Origin: Streptococcus infantis
GTDB taxonomy: Bacteria > Bacillota > Bacilli > Lactobacillales > Streptococcaceae
Direction of reading: 5' to 3'
Length of the DNA stretch: 64,000 nt
Assembly: GCF_018499575.1 (NCBI RefSeq)
Contig: NZ_JAHDAP010000001.1
Location: 1,054,001 to 1,118,000, forward strand
In this document: positions 57,998-64,000 of the stretch, piece by piece
Layout: the number at the start of each line of letters is the position of its first letter
How positions within the stretch are numbered: position 1 is the stretch's first letter
The notes under the pieces: model-generated
Database searches by the model: none
Told to the model about the DNA's origin: nothing
What the model saw: only the letters and a program-made list of their open reading frames with translations
Translations under genes and position numbers: made by a program

Positions 57998-59062
57998 TTA
58001 ATAATTTTTGATCAAATCTACAGTAGAGCGATCTAATTTTTTAACCAAGGCTTGTAGGAAGGACTGAGCTTCAAGGAAGTCATCCATTGCATAAAGGGTT
58101 TGGTGAGAGTGGATATAACGAGCGCAGACACCGATTGTTGTAGATGGAACACCAGCATTTTTCAGATGAGCTGCTCCTGCATCTGTACCACCTTTTCCAC
58201 AATAGTATTGGTATTTGATACCAGCTTCTTCAGCAGTTGTCAAAAGGAAGTCCTTCATGCCTGGGAGAAGCAAGTGACCTGGGTCGTAGAAACGAATCAA
58301 GGTTCCGTCACCAATCTTGCCTTGGCCACCATAGACATCACCTGCTGGTGAACAGTCTACAGCAAGGAATACTTCTGGATCAAATTTTGTTGTAGATGCG
58401 TGGGCACCACGAAGTCCAACTTCTTCTTGGACGTTAGCCCCAAGGTAAAGTTCATTTCCTAGTTTTTGACCTGACAAGTTTTCAGCCAACTCACTAACCA
58501 TGAGAACACCATAACGGTTATCCCAAGCTTTTGAGATGATATTTTTTTCATTAGCAGTTAGGATAGCACTACTATCTGGAACGATTGTGTCTCCAGGACG
58601 GATACCGAAACTTTCAGCTTCTGCCTTATCCGCAAAACCACCGTCAAAAACGATATCTGAAATAGCTGGCATAGTTGGTCCACCTGTGCCACGAGTCAAA
58701 TGTGGAGGAACTGAACCTGAAATTACTGGGATTTCACGTCCTTCGCGTGTAAAGAGTTTGAAACGCTGGCTACTAACAACCATAGGGTTCCAACCACCAA
58801 TGCTGACTACTCGGAAGGTCCCGTCTGCTTTGATTTCACTTACCATGAAACCAACTTCATCCATGTGAGAGGCTACCAAAACACGAGGTGCATTGGCTGC
58901 TTCTGAGTGCTTAACCCCAAAAATACCACCCAAGCCATCAGTCACAACTTCATCCACGTGAGGTGTTAATTTTTCACGAAGATAAGCGCGAACAGGTGCT
59001 TCATGACCTGAGATAGCAGAAAGTTCTGTTACTTCTTTGATTTTAGAAAATAATGTTGTCAT
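57998..59062 (-). CDS. pepA: Glutamyl aminopeptidase PepA (M42 family)
   Basis: A 354-residue cytoplasmic metallo-aminopeptidase that removes N-terminal Glu or Asp. VASHMDEVGFMV, the AWDNRYG loop (Asp bridging the two metals), VQEEVGLRGA (catalytic Glu) and AVDCSPAGD provide the metal site, with a late His in CARYIHSHQT. These enzymes form tetrahedral dodecamers. It shares a transcript with the small immunity-like gene. Confidence 0.95.
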   Translation of the reverse strand: MTTLFSKIKEVTELSAISGHEAPVRAYLREKLTPHVDEVVTDGLGGIFGVKHSEAANAPRVLVASHMDEVGFMVSEIKADGTFRVVSIGGWNPMVVSSQRFKLFTREGREIPVISGSVPPHLTRGTGGPTMPAISDIVFDGGFADKAEAESFGIRPGDTIVPDSSAILTANEKNIISKAWDNRYGVLMVSELAENLSGQKLGNELYLGANVQEEVGLRGAHASTTKFDPEVFLAVDCSPAGDVYGGQGKIGDGTLIRFYDPGHLLLPGMKDFLLTTAEEAGIKYQYYCGKGGTDAGAAHLKNAGVPSTTIGVCARYIHSHQTLYAMDDFLEAQSFLQALVKKLDRSTVDLIKNY

Positions 59063-59096
59063 TTCTATCCCTTCTTTCTTTCAACCATTTTACCAC

Positions 59097-59105
59097 TTTT
59101 TATAG
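59097..59105 (-). promoter_or_regulatory. Promoter of pepA
   Basis: On the minus strand TGGTAAAAT, an extended -10, 34 bases before the ATG. Confidence 0.6.
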
Positions 59106-59153
59106 GAGAAAGGTAGTAGAAATCAACATTTTACCATCTAACTTATTTCCTGC

Positions 59154-59187
59154 AATAAAAAGAATCACGACTGTGATTCTTTTTATT
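59154..59187 (-). terminator. Terminator of the rdgB-yidD operon
   Basis: AATAAAAAGAATCAC and GTGATTCTTTTTATT form a perfect 15-pair stem around four bases, overlapping the yidD stop codon. Confidence 0.9.
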
Positions 59188-59419
59188 TTGAATTTCTCTT
59201 TAAAGAAAAGTGATCTGGTACGGAATCCTTACCCTCTTTGGACCAAGGATGACATCGCAATATCCGTGCTAAGCCCATCAGAACTCCCTTGGCACCATGC
59301 TTTTCGATAGCTTGTATCATGTAGTTCGAACAAGTCGGTTCAAAGCGGCAAGATGGCGGGAAAGCAGGCGAGATAAATCGTTGGTAAAAGTGCACTGGCG
59401 CAATTAAAATTTTTTTCAT
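59183..59419 (-). CDS. yidD: Membrane protein insertion efficiency factor YidD
   Basis: A 78-residue protein with the family pattern [21 protein letters not shown], then [11 protein letters not shown] and [12 protein letters not shown]. It has three conserved cysteines and an amphipathic N terminus at the inner membrane. It aids YidC/Oxa1-type insertion. The ATG shares one base with the rluB stop. It is the last gene of its operon. Confidence 0.94.
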   Translation of the reverse strand: MKKILIAPVHFYQRFISPAFPPSCRFEPTCSNYMIQAIEKHGAKGVLMGLARILRCHPWSKEGKDSVPDHFSLKRNSK

Positions 59420-60144
59420 TATTTATTATTGGTTACAGCCATGGTGTGTAATTGACTGATTTCTTTTTTATTAAGACGACGTGATTCTCCTGGACGAAGA
59501 CCCGTTAAGTCTAGATGTCCAAAACGAGTTCGAGAGAGTTTATCCACTTGAAGGCCAACAGCTTCAAACATCTTTTTAACCTGGTGATTGCGCCCTTCAT
59601 GGATGGTCAACTGTACCACAGAGCGATTTTTAACCGGATCTACTTTGAGAATTTCGTAAACAGCTGGCTTAGTTTTCTTGCCATCAATCTCAAGACCACG
59701 AGTCAAGGGACGGAGATTTTCTTTATTGGCAATTCCTTTTACACGCGCCACGTAGACCTTATCAATCTCATTACGAGGGTGAATCATCTCGTCTGTAAAG
59801 TCACCATCGTTGGTCAAAATCAAGACTCCAGATGTATCCCAGTCCAAGCGACCTACAGGGTAAATCCGTTCTTTCACATTAGGCAAGAGATCAACAACAG
59901 TTTTACGTCCCTTGTCATCTGTCACACTGGAAATCACTCCACGTGGTTTATTGAGCAGATAGTAAACCTTTTCTTCGTTATAGATGGGTTGACCTTCAAC
60001 CTCAACCTTATCGCCAGACTTAATGGTTGTCGCTAATTCACGTACTACCTGACCGTTAACAGTCACCAAGCCTTGTTTGATCAACTCTTCTGCTTTTCTC
60101 CTACTGGCCACACCTGCGTGGGCAATATATTTATTGATTCTCAT
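59419..60144 (-). CDS. rluB: 23S rRNA pseudouridine synthase RluB
   Basis: A 241-residue pseudouridine synthase of the RsuA/RluB group, which modifies the 23S rRNA near 2605. It has an N-terminal S4 domain ([20 protein letters not shown], 1-20) and the catalytic [17 protein letters not shown] (about 97-113), with the catalytic Asp in LDWDTSG. The C-terminal [10 protein letters not shown] motif follows. It overlaps scpB by 14 bases. Confidence 0.93.
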   Translation of the reverse strand: MRINKYIAHAGVASRRKAEELIKQGLVTVNGQVVRELATTIKSGDKVEVEGQPIYNEEKVYYLLNKPRGVISSVTDDKGRKTVVDLLPNVKERIYPVGRLDWDTSGVLILTNDGDFTDEMIHPRNEIDKVYVARVKGIANKENLRPLTRGLEIDGKKTKPAVYEILKVDPVKNRSVVQLTIHEGRNHQVKKMFEAVGLQVDKLSRTRFGHLDLTGLRPGESRRLNKKEISQLHTMAVTNNK

Positions 60145-60700
60145 CTTCTTCTATCCTTTCACCAAATAATTGGCTTTCTTGTGCCTGAATATCAAGCTCA
60201 TCAATCACAGGCAACTCTTCCAAGTGATTAATCCCCATGTAATCTAAGAAATAATCCGTCGTTACATAGAGATTAGGGCGCCCAAGAACTTCTTTTTTCC
60301 CGTCTTCTCGTATCAAGTCAAAGGCCTGTAACTTAGCTAAGGCCCCACTCGAATTAACCCCACGAATAGCATCGATTTCTATACGTGTGATGGGTTGCTT
60401 GTAAGCAATGATGGACAAGGTTTCAAGGGCAGCCCGAGACAGGCTCTGATTGATAGGTGCCTTAGAGTATTCTTTCAAAACGGCTGCAAATTGAGGCTTG
60501 GTCACCAATCTGTAGGCACCACCGGTCTCAATCAGTGCTAAACTAGAATCCTGGTCTTTTTCATACTTTTTGGCTAATTTTTCTAAACTTTGCTGAATCC
60601 CAGTCGGTGGAAGCGATAGAACCTCCGCCAGCTGGCGGGCTCTAATGCCATCCTCCCCCGCTACAAACAGGAGCGCTTCTATTTTTGCTAAAGTACTCAT
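60131..60700 (-). CDS. scpB: Segregation and condensation protein ScpB
   Basis: A 189-residue winged-helix kleisin-interacting protein of the SMC-ScpAB complex, which organises the chromosome at origin regions. [13 protein letters not shown] near the start, then two winged helices; [17 protein letters not shown] is the signature. It lies 12 bases after scpA and overlaps rluB, a conserved arrangement. Confidence 0.96.
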   Translation of the reverse strand: MSTLAKIEALLFVAGEDGIRARQLAEVLSLPPTGIQQSLEKLAKKYEKDQDSSLALIETGGAYRLVTKPQFAAVLKEYSKAPINQSLSRAALETLSIIAYKQPITRIEIDAIRGVNSSGALAKLQAFDLIREDGKKEVLGRPNLYVTTDYFLDYMGINHLEELPVIDELDIQAQESQLFGERIEEDENQ

Positions 60701-60712
60701 ACTTCCTCTCTA

Positions 60713-61447
60713 TCAAGCCTGACTTTGCTCTACTTGATTTTCGTCTTTCTTATTCATGAGATAGATATCTCCAAAACTCTCTTTTTGAATCAAGAGAATT
60801 TCTTGGGTTTTAATCAACTCCAGGGTAGCTAAAAAGAGTGTAATAACCTCTTGCAAATCCTTGGTTTCTTTAAACAAATCCTGCAAGCATAATTGTTGAC
60901 CTTCAACCATGGCTTCTCGGACGATAACCATCATATCCTCAATCTTATACTCATCTCGTAAAATAGTTGTATGATTTTTCGAGAATTCTTCCTTTTTCTT
61001 GGTCAATAAAGTTGAGAAGGCTAAGAAAAGATCAATCGTCGTCTTATCATGCACAAGTTCTGCATCCTCGTAAATTAACTCTGTCGGTGCTTTTGAGTAA
61101 TATTGAGCTCGTTCCTGGTGCTTCACTTCCAACTGCTCTCCCAAAAGTTTAAATTTGCGGTATTCTTCAATCTGAGAAAGGAGGTCCTGCTCAAGGTCAT
61201 CTTCTAAATCCGTCACTTCTGCAACCTTTGGTAAGAGCTTGCGACTCTTGATTAGCATCAGTTGGCTAGCCATCACCATATACTCTCCTGCCACTTCTAA
61301 ACGCATGGCTTGTAAAGTTGATATGTAGGCTAGATACTGCTCGATAACTTCTGTAATCGGTACATCATAGATATCCATCTGATACTTTGAAACCAAGTGT
61401 AAGAGCAAGTCCAAAGGCCCTTCAAAATCTTTTAATTTAATATCCAT
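60713..61447 (-). CDS. scpA: Segregation and condensation protein ScpA
   Basis: A 244-residue kleisin that bridges the two heads of [23 protein letters not shown] at the start is the family signature, with [15 protein letters not shown] following; the C terminus is a winged helix. It works with ScpB from the next gene. The ATG shares one base with the stop of the XerD-like gene. Confidence 0.96.
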   Translation of the reverse strand: MDIKLKDFEGPLDLLLHLVSKYQMDIYDVPITEVIEQYLAYISTLQAMRLEVAGEYMVMASQLMLIKSRKLLPKVAEVTDLEDDLEQDLLSQIEEYRKFKLLGEQLEVKHQERAQYYSKAPTELIYEDAELVHDKTTIDLFLAFSTLLTKKKEEFSKNHTTILRDEYKIEDMMVIVREAMVEGQQLCLQDLFKETKDLQEVITLFLATLELIKTQEILLIQKESFGDIYLMNKKDENQVEQSQA

Positions 61448-62181
61448 TATCTATATTTTTCTAAGGTCATGACTGTTTTTAATCCTAACTTTTTAGCGAT
61501 TTCGTACAAGTCAACCTTTTCTTCAATTTGTCTCAGTATAAACTGTTCTCTCAATCCTTGAGCCGATAAATCTGCAAAACCTTTTTCCTTTAGAAAGGAT
61601 TCTAACTGACGAAAGGCCCATTGACGAGAGTATGGCTTACCAGTTTTTTCAAAGATGTAGGTCTGTCCCATCAAGGGTTCTAACTCTGCAAGTAATTTTG
61701 TGGGAAGACTCAAGATTCTTTGCTGAGAGGCTTTATTGATTCTCAATACTTGAAAGTCTAGATTCACATCACTTGTTTTTAAGGCTAGAATCTCACTCGG
61801 CAAGAGGCCTAATTCCACTATCAATAAAGCTATTAAACGCCCTTCTGGATAGGTACTTTCTTGCCAGAAAGAACTCAAGTCTAAAAGTTCTGACTTGACT
61901 TGTTTCTTCTCAGCCTGTTTCGGCAATTCCAAACGATAAAAGGTGCCAATCATTCCTTTCTGATATAAAAAGTAAAGAAATTGATTGCAAGCAGAAACTT
62001 TACGCTTTTGGGCACTAATCTTAAAATTTGATAGTTGAGCTTGGTAGATTTTTAAACTTGTCTCAGAAATTCGTTCTCCAATAAGATCTAAAAACTGCTC
62101 CAAGTCATACTTATAAGACTGTTTAGAATTACTAGATAGATTTTGTTTTTCTTCTAAAAATGTTAAAATCCATTCTCTCAT
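61447..62181 (-). CDS. XerD-like tyrosine recombinase homologue, active site degenerate
   Basis: A 244-residue protein with the layout of a tyrosine recombinase: N-terminal SAM-like DNA-binding domain (about 1-85), then a catalytic domain. Of the usual residues Arg-Lys-His-Arg-His-Tyr, it keeps Lys150, Arg211 and Tyr243. The first Arg is Leu127 (GLLPSE), the His before Arg211 is Gln208, and the His of LGH is Leu234. Strand cutting is therefore unlikely. Streptococci carry out dimer resolution with XerS instead. Conserved place beside scpAB suggests a role in chromosome structure (inference). Confidence 0.85.
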   Translation of the reverse strand: MREWILTFLEEKQNLSSNSKQSYKYDLEQFLDLIGERISETSLKIYQAQLSNFKISAQKRKVSACNQFLYFLYQKGMIGTFYRLELPKQAEKKQVKSELLDLSSFWQESTYPEGRLIALLIVELGLLPSEILALKTSDVNLDFQVLRINKASQQRILSLPTKLLAELEPLMGQTYIFEKTGKPYSRQWAFRQLESFLKEKGFADLSAQGLREQFILRQIEEKVDLYEIAKKLGLKTVMTLEKYR

Positions 62182-62639
62182 TTGCTTCGAATCTCATATT
62201 CCTTACTAAAATCATGCAGAAGGGCATTGACAGCCTTAAGGATTGATTTCCGTGTAATAATCCCTTGGAAAATTCCATCCTTATCAACAACTGGCAGGAA
62301 AGGCTCATCCACTAGCTTATGTAAAACATCCGTCAATGTATAGTCTGGATTAACTACCGCGACATCCTTCTTTGTCATGTGAACAATATCCATATCCGCC
62401 ATGACTTCCTGACTCAAACCCTGCTCCATTTGATATGCAAAAATATCTCTAAGCCCAATGGTTCCAACAAATTTTTTCTCAGCAGTCACGACTGGTACTC
62501 TGGTATAGGTCATCTGGCTAAGGAGGAGAATTGCATGATCTGCATTGTGAGTATCAATGAGCACAGCCAAATTTTCAGCAGGAGTCAAAAAGGTTTCCTC
62601 TTGCTCCAGTAAAAATAGTTCAAATTCCTTGGCAATCAT
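62178..62639 (-). CDS. cbpB: CBS-domain protein, CbpB-like c-di-AMP binder
   Basis: A 153-residue protein made of two CBS domains (about 20-80 and 85-145): VVTAEKKFVGTIGLRDIFA and VVDKDGIFQGIITRKSIL. It resembles B. subtilis YkuL/CbpB, which binds c-di-AMP and, when free, stimulates Rel; that function is known from relatives only. Overlaps of 4 bases with both neighbouring genes indicate tight operon translation. Confidence 0.82.
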   Translation of the reverse strand: MIAKEFELFLLEQEETFLTPAENLAVLIDTHNADHAILLLSQMTYTRVPVVTAEKKFVGTIGLRDIFAYQMEQGLSQEVMADMDIVHMTKKDVAVVNPDYTLTDVLHKLVDEPFLPVVDKDGIFQGIITRKSILKAVNALLHDFSKEYEIRSK

Positions 62640-63157
62640 CGAGCAAACTCCTTAGACAAGCCTGGATATACCTCATGATTACGTGTCAAAAAATCTACTT
62701 TGAAATAGCTATCATCAATTTCCACACGAGCGTAGAGACATTCTCTGATGGTTCCACGTGGTTGGCTGATAGAACCTGGATTTAGAAAGAGGGTCTTACC
62801 CGCCATCCAAGCACTTGGAACATGCAAGTGACCATAGAGACAGATATCTGCCTCTTCTTCTTGTGCCCAGAAATCCAATTTTTGAAAATTAAAGTTAATA
62901 TCAAACAAGTGGCCATGAGTTTGGATAATCTTAGTTGGACCTAGTTGGATTACTAAACGTTCTGGGTAATCTGAATAGAAATCCATGTTTCCTCTAACTA
63001 CCTGAATCCCTTCCCAGAGTGGTGAATCTGGGCGAAGCTCCGAGTCACCATCGTGAAAAATGGCATCAACTTTCCCCAGATAGCGATCACGTATTTCTTC
63101 TACAATCAAGCTATCTCCGTGGGAGTCACTCATTACAATGATGGTTTGCTTTGCCAT
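62636..63157 (-). CDS. YfcE/MJ0936-type metallophosphoesterase
   Basis: A 173-residue calcineurin-like phosphodiesterase. MSDSHGD (9-15), FHDGDSEL (34-41), VRGNMDF (54-60), [15 protein letters not shown] and [10 protein letters not shown] are the metal-binding motifs. Small enzymes of this type cleave phosphodiesters in vitro; the natural substrate is unknown. The start lies 25 bases inside the end of the rdgB gene. Confidence 0.9.
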   Translation of the reverse strand: MAKQTIIVMSDSHGDSLIVEEIRDRYLGKVDAIFHDGDSELRPDSPLWEGIQVVRGNMDFYSDYPERLVIQLGPTKIIQTHGHLFDINFNFQKLDFWAQEEEADICLYGHLHVPSAWMAGKTLFLNPGSISQPRGTIRECLYARVEIDDSYFKVDFLTRNHEVYPGLSKEFAR

Positions 63158-63999
63158 GATGGAAATACCTCCAAAAGTTTCTTAACGGCTAAGGCACGGT
63201 GGGATTGACTATTTTTTTCTTCAAGGGTTAATTCGGCTGATGATTTACCAGTTTCTCCTACTAGGAAAAGAGGGTCATAGCCAAAACCATTTTCACCCTT
63301 AGGTTCAAAGTTAATGTAGCCCGGCCAATCAGCTTCGACCACCAAACTTTCCTTACCTGGGCTAGCCACGACCAAGGTGGTGTGGAATTGTGCCGAACGG
63401 TCCTTGAGTTCAAAGACCATGGCTAATTCATGCAAAAGCTTAGCATTGTTTTCCTGGTCAGTGGCTCCCACTCCTGCAAAACGAGCTGACCAGACACCTG
63501 GCAATCCACCGAGGACATCGACTTTAAGACCTGAGTCGTCTGCCAAAACCATCTTGCCTGTTAATTTGGAGATGGTTTCAGCCTTAAGACGAGCATTTTC
63601 TTCAAAGGTCATACCGGTTTCAGCAACTTCAGGCAGGTCTGGATAATCATTGAGATTCTCCACATCATAGCCAAGTTTGTCAAAGATAGCACGAAATTCC
63701 TTGGTTTTACCCTCGTTACGAGTCGCAATCAGCAAAGTTTCTCTGACCTTGTTTGTCTCAAAGAAGGCTTCCACATCGACTCCTTCTTTAGGTAATTCAA
63801 CATGCAAGAGTTGTCCATTTTCAACTAAGAGCAAGGCACCTTGGCGTTGAATGACTTCCAAGTTTCGACCTGCTTCTGCATTTAAAATCTCAACGATAAA
63901 AGATAGCAAGCGGAAGTTGGAAGACCAGCGCATTACCGTAATCGTGATTGGAAAACCATTTTCCTCATCACGGAAAATGCGAGCCAAATCCATAAAACC
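63133..63999 (-). CDS. rdgB: dITP/XTP pyrophosphatase (RdgB/HAM1), 5' end outside the window
   Basis: At least 289 codons; the frame stays open to the right edge, so the true start is outside. Residues after ~85 (counting from the ATG at 63993) are the HAM1 fold: [45 protein letters not shown] and [10 protein letters not shown]. It removes non-canonical purine triphosphates from the nucleotide pool. The N-terminal extension of about 85 residues is a streptococcal feature of unknown role. It is the first visible gene of the operon ending with yidD. Confidence 0.92.
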   Translation of the reverse strand, partial: GFMDLARIFRDEENGFPITITVMRWSSNFRLLSFIVEILNAEAGRNLEVIQRQGALLLVENGQLLHVELPKEGVDVEAFFETNKVRETLLIATRNEGKTKEFRAIFDKLGYDVENLNDYPDLPEVAETGMTFEENARLKAETISKLTGKMVLADDSGLKVDVLGGLPGVWSARFAGVGATDQENNAKLLHELAMVFELKDRSAQFHTTLVVASPGKESLVVEADWPGYINFEPKGENGFGYDPLFLVGETGKSSAELTLEEKNSQSHRALAVKKLLEVFPSWQSKPSL

Positions 64000-64000
64000 A

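Noticed and set aside
61447..62181. Integrase marking a mobile island
   Set aside because: Active-site residues are missing, and the gene sits in a conserved housekeeping operon with scpAB; no attachment repeats or foreign genes nearby.

Overview
The window is low-GC Firmicute chromosome and reads as a mitis-group Streptococcus (S. oralis, S. mitis, S. infantis or S. pneumoniae type). The main evidence is familiar gene order: sulABCD-type folate genes, hrcA-grpE-dnaK-dnaJ, rsmH-ftsL-pbp2x-mraY, rimP-nusA-ylxR-ylxQ-infB-rbfA, a YSIRK/LPXTG Endo-D, and CcrZ beside TrmB. Species is not fixed: PBP2x and several proteins differ from the pneumococcal sequences I remember, and glnRA lies next to mraY. 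Coding density is high. I see no rRNA, tRNA, IS element, prophage or CRISPR array.

Layout. 1-4.2 kb: edge of an SDR oxidoreductase, YtpR, a thioredoxin, small conserved proteins, a DUF438/DUF1858 pair and an EcsC-family protein. 4.4-10.1 kb: the transcription/translation operon rimP to rbfA. 10.1-13.4 kb: trmB, ccrZ and an EcsAB-like ABC transporter, with divergent hit and two small membrane-anchored proteins (13.4-14.9 kb). 14.9-21 kb: dnaJ, a DJ-1 protein, dnaK, grpE and hrcA under two CIRCE operators. 21-24.4 kb: a PadR/DUF2812 module and glnR-glnA. 24.4-29.6 kb: a FUSC-like protein and the cell-wall cluster mraY-pbp2x-ftsL-rsmH. 29.7-38.3 kb: uvrC, a matrixin-like protease, esterase, RNase J2, a LysM-CHAP wall protein and recJ. 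38.4-44.4 kb: an Rrf2 regulator, phosphoesterase, universal stress protein, a HAD-MazG fusion, asparaginase, ccpA and DUF960. 44.5-49.4 kb: the folate operon. 49.5-57.7 kb: pgk, the large Endo-D surface enzyme and a Na/Pi transporter. 57.7-64 kb: a probable immunity protein, pepA, and the operon rdgB-phosphoesterase-cbpB-xerD-like-scpA-scpB-rluB-yidD.

How the genes work together. Heat shock is a self-contained HrcA/CIRCE regulon. Nitrogen control is GlnR on its own promoter. CcpA carries a cre-like site over its own promoter, and a second cre-like site lies in the leader of Endo-D, an N-glycan-cleaving enzyme.

Most notable non-coding signal: two copies of a ~125-bp element, one between infB and rbfA and one between grpE and dnaK. 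They share conserved blocks and can fold into a closing helix around three hairpins. Paired bases differ between copies in ways that keep the pairing. I cannot match it to a named repeat with certainty. Other notable signals are an Arg-Pro duplication in dihydropteroate synthase at the site known for sulfonamide resistance, three promoters that abut start codons without a Shine-Dalgarno sequence, and an imperfect tandem repeat upstream of dnaJ.
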